A stretch of DNA of 64,000 bases from positions 6,634,001-6,698,000 of the forward strand of contig NZ_CP006850.1 of NCBI RefSeq assembly GCF_000523235.1, in the 5' to 3' direction. Below, in pieces: positions 30,318 to 39,289 of this stretch (the stretch's first letter is position 1; the number at the start of each line of letters is the position of its first letter). A program made the position numbers and the translations under genes. A model generated the notes under the pieces. The model made no database searches and was not told the DNA's origin. It saw only the letters and a list, made by a program, of their open reading frames with translations. Origin of the DNA: Nocardia nova SH22a (GTDB lineage Bacteria > Actinomycetota > Actinomycetes > Mycobacteriales > Mycobacteriaceae).

Positions 30318-30827
30318 ATGCAACGTCGAATCGCCGGTAGCCGTCTCCGTGATCGCATCCCCTTCGGCCGCGCCGCACTGGGACTGACACTGGCCGCCGC
30401 GGCGGTCGCCCTCGTGCCCGGTACCGCCCAGGCCGATCCGGGCGCCGTGTACTTCGGGACGTCCGGTGGCACCAACTGCGTTCTGCACGACAACGGCACC
30501 TTCGCCTGTGGGTTCGGCCATTCCTACAACCCGCCCGGTGTGACGATGAAGATCGCCGGGGCCGACATCCCGATTCCGTTCGGGGTCAACCAGATTGCCT
30601 ACGACGGGTCGTTCCTGGGGACCCATCCGGCGTTCGGCTCGGCCGGCGCGTACACCCAGCCCGGCGGTAACCCGGACATCTCCACCGTCGCCACCTCTCA
30701 GGGGCAGTGGGGACCGGTCGTCGAGTACGGCGGCACCAAGTGCGAGAGCGGCTTCCACGGCAGCTTCACCTGCACCTCGCAGGGCCACGCGTTCACCACC
30801 TGGATGAGCAACCTGAGCATGGGCTGA
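30318..30827 (+). CDS. secreted small cysteine-containing protein
   Basis: A 169-residue protein with a classical signal peptide: a basic start, a hydrophobic core ALGLTLAAAAVALVP and a cleavage site after AQA near residue 39. The mature part of about 130 residues has four cysteines (GGTNCVLHD, TFACGF, TKCESGF, SFTCTSQ), which likely form two disulfides. GAGAGG precedes the ATG. The pattern recalls small secreted proteins common in Nocardia and Mycobacterium; I do not recognise a specific function. Confidence 0.75.
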   Translation: MQRRIAGSRLRDRIPFGRAALGLTLAAAAVALVPGTAQADPGAVYFGTSGGTNCVLHDNGTFACGFGHSYNPPGVTMKIAGADIPIPFGVNQIAYDGSFLGTHPAFGSAGAYTQPGGNPDISTVATSQGQWGPVVEYGGTKCESGFHGSFTCTSQGHAFTTWMSNLSMG

Positions 30828-30866
30828 TCGCGCGGTAGCCGACGCAACTGCCGGTACCGCTCATCG

Positions 30867-30898
30867 CGCTCGTCGAACGACATGTCGTTCGACGAGCG
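30867..30898. terminator. 32-bp perfect palindrome between convergent genes
   Basis: The 16 bases from 30867 (starting CGCTCGTCG) are followed without spacer by their exact reverse complement, centred on ACATGT. It lies between the stop of the secreted-protein gene and the end of the convergent MetE-like gene, so a bidirectional terminator is the simplest reading. Confidence 0.65.
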
Positions 30899-30934
30899 TG
30901 TGGGTAGTCGGAAAACGCTACTCGTCGACCGCGA

Positions 30935-31966
30935 TCACAGCAGTTCGGCGGCCACCGCGGCATGCAGTTCCAACAGCTCCGGAATCTGCTCGGCGGGTCG
31001 GCGGCCGAACCCGCACTCGGTGGCGATCCCGAAATCGCCGACGACCGAACGTGCGGCGGCGATACGACGACGCGCACCATCTACGCCGTCGGTGGCATGG
31101 ATGAGCCCCAGATACAGCCGCGTCGATTCCGGGAGTCGCAGCCCGGCCAGTGGTGCGAAGTACTCTCGGTCGTCGCGGGAGCGTGGCACCGGCATGTGCA
31201 CCCAATCCGCGGGTCGGCGCGATGCTTCCAGTACGGCCGCGATCACCGCCACCATTCGCGCGGTATCCGCGGGCTCGACGAAATGCCGATGACCGAAATC
31301 GCCGTAGCACAAGTGATATCCGAGTTCCACGCCATCGGGGACGGCCGCGCCCAGACGGGCCAGCCGCGTGACGATCTGCTCGAATTTCGTGTCGGGATCC
31401 GTACCGAACCACGACGGGAAGACGCCCTCGAATATCGCGAACTCGACCGGGCAATCCCACTGCACGGCCAGGTCTGCGACCGGGACCTCGGTCACGATCC
31501 GATCCAGTTCGGCCAGCAGGGCAACCTCGTAGCGCTGTTCGAGAATGTCCTGTGGATCCCCTGCGAATGCGCCGACCACCGAGATCGGACTGGGCAGGCA
31601 GACCTGGAACCGCACATCCCGGTCGACAATGTCCTGCTCGCGCAGTTCGGCGAAGATCCGCCAGGACTCCAGTGCGGCTTCCGCGTATCCGAGCGCACCG
31701 AAATCTATCGAGTTCGGATCAACGCCGGGCTTGGGCCGCACCCGCTCACTGGGCCCGTATTCCGGGCTCGGCGGCGGCACGGTCTCCAGATCCGGATGCG
31801 CGCCCATTCTCGGCAGCTGCCATACCGTGAAGTTGTCACGCTCACCGGTCTCCCCGTCCGGAATTCGGGCCAGCCACGGCCCGATCCGCCGCATGGACTC
31901 GGTGAAGACCGACTCCGCATTCGGCAGCGGCACACTGCCGCACAGATGTATATCGCCCCGGGGCAT
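30935..31966 (-). CDS. cobalamin-independent methionine synthase-like (UROD/MetE fold) protein
   Basis: A 343-residue protein resembling the C-terminal zinc domain of MetE. The zinc-ligand pattern is visible as the H-x-C in GYHLCYGD and a late cysteine in IATECGFGRR, preceded by YLGLIHATDG. The folate-substrate N-terminal half of MetE is absent, as in the stand-alone family that transfers methyl groups from other donors. AGGAG lies six bases upstream of the ATG. It is isolated between a secreted-protein gene and the L,D-transpeptidase. The methyl donor or substrate is unknown. Confidence 0.75.
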   Translation of the reverse strand: MPRGDIHLCGSVPLPNAESVFTESMRRIGPWLARIPDGETGERDNFTVWQLPRMGAHPDLETVPPPSPEYGPSERVRPKPGVDPNSIDFGALGYAEAALESWRIFAELREQDIVDRDVRFQVCLPSPISVVGAFAGDPQDILEQRYEVALLAELDRIVTEVPVADLAVQWDCPVEFAIFEGVFPSWFGTDPDTKFEQIVTRLARLGAAVPDGVELGYHLCYGDFGHRHFVEPADTARMVAVIAAVLEASRRPADWVHMPVPRSRDDREYFAPLAGLRLPESTRLYLGLIHATDGVDGARRRIAAARSVVGDFGIATECGFGRRPAEQIPELLELHAAVAAELL

Positions 31967-32107
31967 CCCGAACTCCTAGCGTTGTGCCGGGCCATGATCC
32001 GGGTGTGCAGCATTCGTGGGACACGGCGACGGCTGACCGACGCGACGAGAGTAGATCCGCTCCCTGTCAGCACTTTCCCACCTGCGAGAACTCGGGGTGA
32101 AGCGCGA

Positions 32108-33316
32108 TCAACGATCGGTGTCGGCGTTACCGGCCTTCCATTCCGCCCACGGGATGTTCCAGTCGCCGAGTCCGTCGACACCGGAAAGAGTCTCGCCCAC
32201 AGTGTTCTTCACGATCGCGATGTCGCCGCGCTTGGCGTTGTAGTACACCCATTGCGCGTCCTCGGGACTGAGGTTCAGGCAGCCGTGGCTGGTGTTCGAA
32301 TAGCCCTGCTGCCCGACCGACCACGGCGCCGAATGCATGAAGATCCCGCTGTAGGACATGCGGGTCGCCCAGTCCACCGGTGTGCGGTAACCGTTGGGGC
32401 CGGTCGCCGACACCCCGTAGGTGGACGAATCCATGATCATGTGGTCGAACTGGTCGCCGATGATGTAGACGCCGTTCTGGGTGGGCGTCGAATCCTTACC
32501 CATCGAGGTCGGCATCGTCCGGACCACCTGGCCGTTGCGTTCGACCGTCACCGTCTTGGTGTTGTCGTCGGCGGTGAAGACCATCGGGTCGCCGATGGTG
32601 AAGGCCGAATGGATATCGCTGTCGCCGATGACACCGCCGCCCAGATCCCGGCCGTAGGTGTTCACATCGACGGTCACCCGGGTGCCCGGGGCCCAGTAAT
32701 GTTCGGGGCGCCACCGCACCTCGCGATTGTTGACCCAGTAGAAGGCGCCCTCCACGGCCGGAGTCGTGGTGATCTTGATGGCGTCCTGCGCGGCCCGCCG
32801 ATCGGGAATGTTCTCGTCGAACTGCACGGCCACCGGCTGCCCGATCCCGACCACCGCGTCCTCGGCGGGCAGCAGCCACGGATGGGTACGGACACGCGGT
32901 GAGAGAGTCGTGAAAGTCGTTGTCATCGAGGATGTTCCGCTCAATCCGACCGCGTCGGCCTGCAAACGGTAGGTCCGTCCGAAGCCGAGTTGCTCGGTCG
33001 GTTCCCAGGAGGTGCCGTCCGGCGCGATCCGGCCCGGCACGGGATCACCCTCCGGCGTGAGCAATGTCACCGCGGTGAGGAGACCGTTGTCCACCCGGAC
33101 CGGAAATTGGTCACCCGGCGACACCCCCGCCGCGCCATCGGCGACCGGCATCACCAGTTTCGGCTTCGCCATATCGACCGCCGAAGCGGACCGGATCTCC
33201 GGTCCGCCGTCCTGCGCACCCGACGTACTGCATCCGGTGGCCGCGAGCGCGAGCATCGACAGCACGCCCAGCCAGCCCGCCACCAGTTTCAACCGCCGAC
33301 CTCGACGTTCGCCCAT
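32108..33316 (-). CDS. L,D-transpeptidase lipoprotein (LppS/LdtB type)
   Basis: A 402-residue cell-wall enzyme forming 3-3 cross-links in peptidoglycan. Order: a basic N-terminus, a hydrophobic signal ending in the lipobox LAATGC, two Ig-like domains (one ending in [11 protein letters not shown], the next carrying [13 protein letters not shown]), then a YkuD catalytic domain with [16 protein letters not shown] holding the active-site cysteine and the upstream histidine in IFMHS. This is the architecture of LdtMt2 (Rv2518c), which also lies near tRNA-Lys in M. tuberculosis. The ATG at 33316 is preferred; in-frame ATGs at 33340 and 33382 lack better ribosome-binding sites. Confidence 0.9.
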   Translation of the reverse strand: MGERRGRRLKLVAGWLGVLSMLALAATGCSTSGAQDGGPEIRSASAVDMAKPKLVMPVADGAAGVSPGDQFPVRVDNGLLTAVTLLTPEGDPVPGRIAPDGTSWEPTEQLGFGRTYRLQADAVGLSGTSSMTTTFTTLSPRVRTHPWLLPAEDAVVGIGQPVAVQFDENIPDRRAAQDAIKITTTPAVEGAFYWVNNREVRWRPEHYWAPGTRVTVDVNTYGRDLGGGVIGDSDIHSAFTIGDPMVFTADDNTKTVTVERNGQVVRTMPTSMGKDSTPTQNGVYIIGDQFDHMIMDSSTYGVSATGPNGYRTPVDWATRMSYSGIFMHSAPWSVGQQGYSNTSHGCLNLSPEDAQWVYYNAKRGDIAIVKNTVGETLSGVDGLGDWNIPWAEWKAGNADTDR

Positions 33317-33623
33317 GTCCAACCCCGTTTCATGCCTCATACGCAACCGGAAACCGGCCACTCCGCTGGAACCACGACGCATGCAGGAAATCGGTCGACA
33401 TCACGCGCGCCCATTCTGTCAGGCCCACGCTTGCGATCCGGGTAAACACGACGAACAACCCCGCACGCTCTGTCCGATTCATCCCTTCGAGGCCCGGTTC
33501 CGTTACCACCGGCTCCGATCCCTCGAACCACCTTCCGACCAGGCGATTTCACTTTCCGCCCGCGCAACTGTTATGGTTTCTCCCGCACCGGAACGGAGCC
33601 GCAAGCCCGATCCGGATGTCCAA
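33317..33623. other. intergenic region between L,D-transpeptidase and tRNA-Lys
   Basis: About 300 bases without a convincing gene. It must hold the promoter of the L,D-transpeptidase (reading left) and that of tRNA-Lys (reading right). TTATGG and TATGGT stretches near 33570 could be -10 elements for the tRNA, but I see no clear -35 partner. Confidence 0.4.
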
Positions 33624-33696
<73 letters not shown>

Positions 33697-34016
33697 CTTC
33701 ATTTCCTTCTCCTGTCTTCGCGGCAGAGCCAGAAATATATCAGTCGTCCCAGTTCAGCCGCTTTCTGCGACATCGACTTGTGATACCGCCTCGTCCGATT
33801 CGTGTCGCCGCCCGATGTTCTGGCCGGATCTTCCGAACCCGTCTCCCGCACATGGGCAGCCGGTCGGCTGATGTCGGTTCCATAGCATTAGCCCCATGAT
33901 TGCTGATATCGAATTAGGCTGTGCGACGTTCGATGACACCTGTCGGCGCGGTGGTGCGGTCCGCGTGCCGACCGTGGGTGCCGGTGAAGCCGATTCGGTC
34001 ATGAGAGGCGCACGTC
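33697..34016. other. intergenic region after tRNA-Lys
   Basis: About 320 bases. A 74-codon frame beginning at 33896 overlaps the DUF1254 gene, has no ribosome-binding site and shows no recognisable feature, so I do not call it. No repeat of the tRNA-Lys 3' end was found here or elsewhere in the window. The DUF1254 promoter should lie in this stretch. Confidence 0.4.
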
Positions 34017-35423
34017 ATGTCGATATCGAATGGTCACGGATGGTTGCAGACGGGGACGTTGCCGACTCGGTTCGGCGACTTCGAGTTCTCCGGCGGATAC
34101 CCGGTCGGCGACAGCGGTGATCGTTTGCTGGAGCAGTTGCGGTTCAATCGCGCGGTCGAGGTGTATCTGACGCAGTTGATGCGGGTCTCCGAGATCGCGA
34201 CCCGCGAGGGCATGCGGGCGTTCGGCTCGCGGTCCCCGCAGCAGCTGGTGATCTGGGAAGACCTGATGGGCCCCGACACCGTCTTGCTGACCGCGAACAC
34301 CGAAACCGTCTACGCGCTGGCGCATCTGCGGTTGAAAACCGACGGGCCCACCGTGATCGAGGCGCCGCCGGCGGTCCTCGGCTTCGTCCAGGACGGGCTG
34401 CAGCGATATCTGGGCGACATCGGAATGCTGGGTCCCGACCAGGGCCGCGGCGGCAACTACCTCGTTCTGCCGCCCGGCTACGACGGCGAGGTTCCCGACG
34501 GGTACTTCGTCATGCGGTCCCCGACCTATTCGGCACTGTTCGCGATTCGCGGGTTCCAGGTCGATGCCGGCACCGACAAACCCGTCGCGGCGATGAAACA
34601 GACCCGCATCTATCCACTGTCGCAAGCGGATTCGCCGCCGCCGATGGAGTTCCTCAACGGCTCGCATCGGCCGATCGACACCGTATTCCCCGACACCGCC
34701 CGGTATTTCGATCTGCTGGCGATGCTGGTCGAGGAGGAACCCGCCGAATTGTTCGACCCGCTCGAGCGGTTCCAGATGCAAGCGATCGGCATCGAGAAGG
34801 GCCGCCCGTTCGACCCGGATCCTGCCGAGCGTGCCCTACTCGACGAGGCCGCCCAGGTCGGCGGTGCGATGGCACGCGCCAACACCTACCGGCAGCGTGA
34901 GGACTATTACTACCCCGGACGGCACTGGCAGGGCGTGAGCGGTCTGGACTACACCTTCACCGTCGACGGGATTCCGCAGATCGATTCCCGTGACGACGTC
35001 TACTACATGGCCGCGGGCAACAGTCCGGCGATGATGGCGAAGAACGTCGGACGCGGCTCGCAGTACCTGTGGACCTGGTGGGACGCCGACGGCAACCATC
35101 TACAGGGTGAGGGCAGCTACCGCTTGCACGTGCCCGCCGGGATTCCGGTGGAGAACTTCTGGTCCGTCGTCGTCTACGACGCCGTGAGCCGGTCGGAGTT
35201 GCAGAACGGTCAGCCGCTGCCGTCGGTCAGCTCCTACACCGACCCGATCGTCAACGACGACGGCAGTGTCGACATCACCTTCTCCCCGGAACAGCCTGCG
35301 GTGGAAGGGAACTGGATCCGAACCGTGTCCGGGCGTGGCTGGTTCGGCATGTTCCGCTTCTACAGCCCCACGGAAGAATATTTCGACAAGAGCTGGCAAC
35401 TCGACGACATCGTCCGGGCGTAG
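34017..35423 (+). CDS. DUF1254/DUF1214 domain protein
   Basis: A 468-residue protein with the DUF1254 half first (VYLTQLMRVSEIATREG, then TANTETVYALAHLRL near residue 95) and the DUF1214 half last (GSYRLHVPAGIPVENFWSVV, then GRGWFGMFRFYSPTEEYFDKSW). Unlike many exported relatives it has no signal peptide. The biochemical role of the family is unknown, though members are widespread in environmental bacteria. It stands alone upstream of the aspartate decarboxylase gene. Confidence 0.85.
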   Translation: MSISNGHGWLQTGTLPTRFGDFEFSGGYPVGDSGDRLLEQLRFNRAVEVYLTQLMRVSEIATREGMRAFGSRSPQQLVIWEDLMGPDTVLLTANTETVYALAHLRLKTDGPTVIEAPPAVLGFVQDGLQRYLGDIGMLGPDQGRGGNYLVLPPGYDGEVPDGYFVMRSPTYSALFAIRGFQVDAGTDKPVAAMKQTRIYPLSQADSPPPMEFLNGSHRPIDTVFPDTARYFDLLAMLVEEEPAELFDPLERFQMQAIGIEKGRPFDPDPAERALLDEAAQVGGAMARANTYRQREDYYYPGRHWQGVSGLDYTFTVDGIPQIDSRDDVYYMAAGNSPAMMAKNVGRGSQYLWTWWDADGNHLQGEGSYRLHVPAGIPVENFWSVVVYDAVSRSELQNGQPLPSVSSYTDPIVNDDGSVDITFSPEQPAVEGNWIRTVSGRGWFGMFRFYSPTEEYFDKSWQLDDIVRA

Positions 35424-35580
35424 GCGCCGTCGCCGGACCGACCAGACATGGAAAGGCTGTCGTGAAAGTGGGATGAGTTGCTATGTCTCGAAATCATGAA
35501 GGCAACCCAGATAGCTGTTTATCGGCGAACAGTCACGCTAGATTTCAGATCCTTCCAGAGGCGAACGACGGAGGTTTGAG

Positions 35581-37218
35581 ATGCCCATCGAGAACATCGC
35601 TGTCAACCGCGCCACCGAGAAGGAATATGAGCAACTCAGCCCGTTCGAACTGAAGAACGAACTGATTGAACTCGCCGATGAGGGCATGCGGAAGACCTCG
35701 CACACGATGATCAACGCGGGTCGTGGCAATCCGAACTGGACCTCGATCGCCGGTCGCGAGTCCTTCTATCTGCTCGGGCAGTTCGCCGCCGCGGAAGCAC
35801 GCCGGAACTGGACCGAATTCCCCGAGCTCGCCGGAATGCCGCAGACTCCTGGCATCGCGTCCCGGTTGGACGAGTTCCTCGCCGATCAACCGCCATCCGA
35901 TGCGGTGACGCTGTTGCGTGGATCGGTGCACTACGGAGTCGCCGAGATGGGGTTCGACGCCGACGAATGGGTCGGTGAGCTCGCGGACGCCATCCACGGG
36001 GATCACTACCCGGTTCCGGATCGGATGCTGCCTCGCATCGAGCGCGTGGTGCATCGGTACCTCGATCACGCCATGGGCGGAGCCCCCGAGGGCGGCTGGG
36101 ATCTGTTCGCCACCGAGGGCGGTACTGCGGCCATGTGCTATCTGTTCGACAGTTGCGTGGTCAACGGCTTGCTGGCGACCGGAGACCGGATCGCGATCAT
36201 GACGCCGATCTTCGCCCCGTATCTCGAGATTCCGCATCTACAGCGCTACCAATTCGATGTGCTGGAACTCCCGGCGTCGATGACATCCGATACCGGCATG
36301 CACACCTGGCAATATCCGCCCGAGGAGATCGAGAAGCTGGCCGATCCCGCAATCAAGGCCCTGTTTCTGGTCAATCCGTCGAATCCGCCGTCGGTGAAAC
36401 TCGACGACGCGACGCTCGAGCGGATCGCGCATATCGCTGCGCACGAGAACCCGAATCTGACGATCATCACCGATGACGTGTACGGCACCTTCGTCGACGG
36501 ATTCCGGTCGTTGATGTCGGTGGCACCGGCCAACACCCTCGGGGTGTACTCGTTCAGCAAGTACTTCGGTTGCACCGGTTGGCGTTTGGGTGTGATCGCG
36601 GTGGCGCGCGACAACGCCTTCGATCGACGCATCGCGGCTTTACCCGCCGCGGACCGGGATCGGCTGACCCGCCGGTATTCCTCGATCGCCCTGGACCCGG
36701 CCCATCTGCGATTCATCGACCGCATGGTCGCCGACTCACGCGATGTCGCACTCAATCACACCGCGGGGCTCTCGACCCCACAGCAGGTGCAGATGGCGTT
36801 GTTCGCCCTGGGTGATCTGCTCGAACAGGACCGACAGCACCACCGGGACTGTCAGGCGATCATCGCCCGCCGACTGGACGCACTGTGCGGGGGACTGGGC
36901 GTGCCGGTCCCACGGGACCCGAACGCGGCGAACTACTACGTCGAGATCGACCTGCTGGTGTGGGTTCGCCAGAAGTACAGCCCGGAATTCGCCGACTGGC
37001 TACGCACCGAGCACGAGCCTGTCGACCCGATCTTCCGTCTGGCACAACAGGGTTCCGTCGTGCTGCTCAATGGTGGCGGGTTCGACGCACCACAGTGGTC
37101 GGTGCGCGTGTCACTGGCCAACCTCGCGCACGCCAGCTACACCCGGATCGGCCGATGGCTCACGGAAGTGATCGACGAATACCACCTGGAGTACACCCGG
37201 CGCGCGACCGGCCGCTGA
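35581..37218 (+). CDS. aspD: aspartate 4-decarboxylase / aspartate aminotransferase
   Basis: A 545-residue fold-type I PLP enzyme converting L-aspartate to L-alanine and CO2, with aminotransferase side activity. The PLP lysine lies in YSFSKYFGCTGWRLG (Lys327); the N-terminal segment SPFELKNELIELADEG and the GRGNPNW motif are typical of AspD and distinguish it from ordinary aspartate aminotransferases. Family length is about 530. GGAGG precedes the ATG. The next gene, 29 bases on, is the aspartate/alanine exchanger, so the two form the known proton-motive decarboxylation cycle: uptake of aspartate, intracellular proton consumption and export of alanine. Confidence 0.92.
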   Translation: MPIENIAVNRATEKEYEQLSPFELKNELIELADEGMRKTSHTMINAGRGNPNWTSIAGRESFYLLGQFAAAEARRNWTEFPELAGMPQTPGIASRLDEFLADQPPSDAVTLLRGSVHYGVAEMGFDADEWVGELADAIHGDHYPVPDRMLPRIERVVHRYLDHAMGGAPEGGWDLFATEGGTAAMCYLFDSCVVNGLLATGDRIAIMTPIFAPYLEIPHLQRYQFDVLELPASMTSDTGMHTWQYPPEEIEKLADPAIKALFLVNPSNPPSVKLDDATLERIAHIAAHENPNLTIITDDVYGTFVDGFRSLMSVAPANTLGVYSFSKYFGCTGWRLGVIAVARDNAFDRRIAALPAADRDRLTRRYSSIALDPAHLRFIDRMVADSRDVALNHTAGLSTPQQVQMALFALGDLLEQDRQHHRDCQAIIARRLDALCGGLGVPVPRDPNAANYYVEIDLLVWVRQKYSPEFADWLRTEHEPVDPIFRLAQQGSVVLLNGGGFDAPQWSVRVSLANLAHASYTRIGRWLTEVIDEYHLEYTRRATGR

Positions 37219-37247
37219 CTACGCTTTCGAGCGAGGACGGGATACGG

Positions 37248-38930
37248 ATGGATTCGGTCAAATCCCTGCTGCAACAGACCCCGGAGATCGCGCTGTTCCT
37301 TTGTCTGGCAGCCGGTTACGCAGTGGGCAAGATCAGGCTCTGGAAGCTGTCCCTCGGTGGTGTGGCCGGCACACTGATCGTGGCGATCTTCGTCGGGATG
37401 GCAGGGCACATCACCATCGATGATCAGGTCAAGAACATCGCGTTCGCCCTGTTCATCTTCACTCTGGGCTACATCTCCGGTCCGACGTTCTTCGCCAGCC
37501 TGAACCGCAAGAGCCTCAAATACGGTGCGTTCACCCTCGTCGAGGTGGCTTCCGTGCTGGCGATCACCGCGCTTGCCACAGTCGTCATGCACTTGGACGT
37601 GGGGACCGCGGCCGGATTGCTGGCAGGCGGGGCCACCGAATCGGCAGCGGTCGGCACCGCCACCGACGCGATCGCGCGCCTCGACCTGCCGGCCGAGCAG
37701 ATCAAGACATTGCAGGCCAATGTCGGCACCGCGTACTCGATCTCCTATATCTGCGGACTGATCGTCGTGGTCATTCTGACCAGCCAGATCTTTCCCTTGG
37801 TGATGCGGGTCAACCTGCGCACCGAAGCCGACAAGCTGTGGAAACAGCTCGGCGGTGGCACCGACGAGGACGACACCCACCGCCGCGCGGCCCCCGAACT
37901 CGTCGGACGCGCATTCCGTGTGACTCATGTTGCCGGGCAACAGGTTTCCCGAGTCCGCACCGCACTGGGCGGCCACACGACCATCGAACGGCTGCGGCGG
38001 CGGGGCGTCACCGTCGCAGTCGACGCGGACACCGTTCTGGAAAACGGCGACGAGATCCTCGTCGTCGGCACCCGCCAGGACATCGTCCCCGCCGAGACGA
38101 CGATCGGCCCCGAGATCGTGCCCAGCACGGACCTCAACATGGAGCTCGACATCGCGCAGGTCGTCCTCGATCACCGTCACACGCGCCCGGACACCCTGGG
38201 CGAACTGAGCGCCGAGCTCGGAAAGGGCTCCTACATCACCGGTTTGGTCCGCGATGGCCGCGAACTGCCACTGCGGCCCAACATCCCGATCCAGCGCGAA
38301 GACACTCTGACCCTGACCGGAGCCAAGTCCGACTTGGCCAGAACCGTCCCGGGCCTGGGCTATCGGCTCGACCCCAGCGTGAAAGCCGACATCATCTACA
38401 TCGCCCTGGGAGTCGCACTCGGCTTCCTGCTGGGCAAGATCGTCCTACAGGTCGGCGATATCCCGCTGACTCTCGGCACCGGCGGCGGCTGTCTGCTCAC
38501 CGGTCTGCTGTTCGGCTGGTTCCGCTCTCGCAACCCGGTCATCGGCCAATACGCCCCCGCGGCAGCCGATGTCATCAAGACCCTCGGTCTGTCGATCTTC
38601 ATCGCGGTCGTCGGCCTCACCTCCGGCCCGCAGGCGGTGCACCTGGTTCAAGAATTCGGAATAGGCCTGCCCATCGCGGGCGTACTCATGACCGCCGTAC
38701 CCGCATGCCTGTCGTTGATCCTGGCGTGGAAGGTGATGAAGCTGCCCGCCCCCTTGGCACTGGGAGCGATCACCGGCCAGCAATGCTCGACCCCCGGCAT
38801 CACCGCTGTGCAGCAGGTCGCCGGTAACGCCACCCCATTGATCGCCTACACCATCGTCTACGCGCTCTCCAATGTCGTGCTCCCTCTGCTGGGTCCGATC
38901 GTCGTGGCCATGGCCACCGCACTCACCTGA
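37248..38930 (+). CDS. aspT: aspartate:alanine exchanger (AspT family)
   Basis: A 560-residue membrane antiporter with two AspT/YidE membrane halves (first from residue about 10 to 180, second from about 390 to 560) around a cytoplasmic region that contains two TrkA-C-like modules (GGHTTIERLRRRGVTV and LGELSAELGKGSYITGLV). The conserved AGGATESAAVGTATDA segment and its C-terminal counterpart GAITGQQCSTPG are present. The ATG at 37248 follows GAGGACGGGA. It is co-transcribed with aspD and exchanges aspartate for alanine to generate proton-motive force. Confidence 0.92.
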   Translation: MDSVKSLLQQTPEIALFLCLAAGYAVGKIRLWKLSLGGVAGTLIVAIFVGMAGHITIDDQVKNIAFALFIFTLGYISGPTFFASLNRKSLKYGAFTLVEVASVLAITALATVVMHLDVGTAAGLLAGGATESAAVGTATDAIARLDLPAEQIKTLQANVGTAYSISYICGLIVVVILTSQIFPLVMRVNLRTEADKLWKQLGGGTDEDDTHRRAAPELVGRAFRVTHVAGQQVSRVRTALGGHTTIERLRRRGVTVAVDADTVLENGDEILVVGTRQDIVPAETTIGPEIVPSTDLNMELDIAQVVLDHRHTRPDTLGELSAELGKGSYITGLVRDGRELPLRPNIPIQREDTLTLTGAKSDLARTVPGLGYRLDPSVKADIIYIALGVALGFLLGKIVLQVGDIPLTLGTGGGCLLTGLLFGWFRSRNPVIGQYAPAAADVIKTLGLSIFIAVVGLTSGPQAVHLVQEFGIGLPIAGVLMTAVPACLSLILAWKVMKLPAPLALGAITGQQCSTPGITAVQQVAGNATPLIAYTIVYALSNVVLPLLGPIVVAMATALT

Positions 38931-38971
38931 TCGCCGCCAGTGTCCATCACAACTCCCAGGAGGTTCACCAG

Positions 38972-39184
38972 ATGAGTTCCGAGATCGAGACCGCGCTGGA
39001 CAAGCTGATCGAACACGCACGCGAAGAACTGCATGTGCGCCGCCGTCGTGATCAAGAAAAGACCAACCACTCCGACCATGGCCACGACATGGCGCAATTG
39101 CTGACCAATGCCGCCCAGGTCGACCACTACGCTCGCGAAATCCTCGCGATGCACAGCAAAGAACTACCGAACCTGCGGACATAG
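38972..39184 (+). CDS. small hydrophilic protein of the aspD-aspT operon
   Basis: A 70-residue, mostly helical, charged protein (EIETALDKLIEHAREELHVR) with a histidine-rich middle (NHSDHGHDMAQ). An excellent AGGAGG lies seven bases upstream of the ATG and the gene follows aspT by about 40 bases, so it is probably the third gene of the operon. I do not recognise a family. A chaperone, regulator or metal-binding partner of AspT is possible but unsupported. Confidence 0.65.
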   Translation: MSSEIETALDKLIEHAREELHVRRRRDQEKTNHSDHGHDMAQLLTNAAQVDHYAREILAMHSKELPNLRT

Positions 39185-39289
39185 CCCAGACCTGCGCAGA
39201 CCCGGCCATCTCCGCCGATAGCCAGCCGGGCATAGCAACGGCCGCATTCGGCATTGGACAGGTATTTCCGGCGGTCTCAGGATGAAACC

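Noticed and set aside
33896..34120. 74-codon frame before the DUF1254 gene
   Set aside because: It overlaps the start of a well-supported gene, has no ribosome-binding site and becomes arginine-rich in the overlap.
36885..37247. N-terminal extension of about 120 residues for AspT
   Set aside because: The extension overlaps aspD in another frame, is arginine/proline-rich and is not part of the AspT family; the ATG at 37248 fits length and homology.
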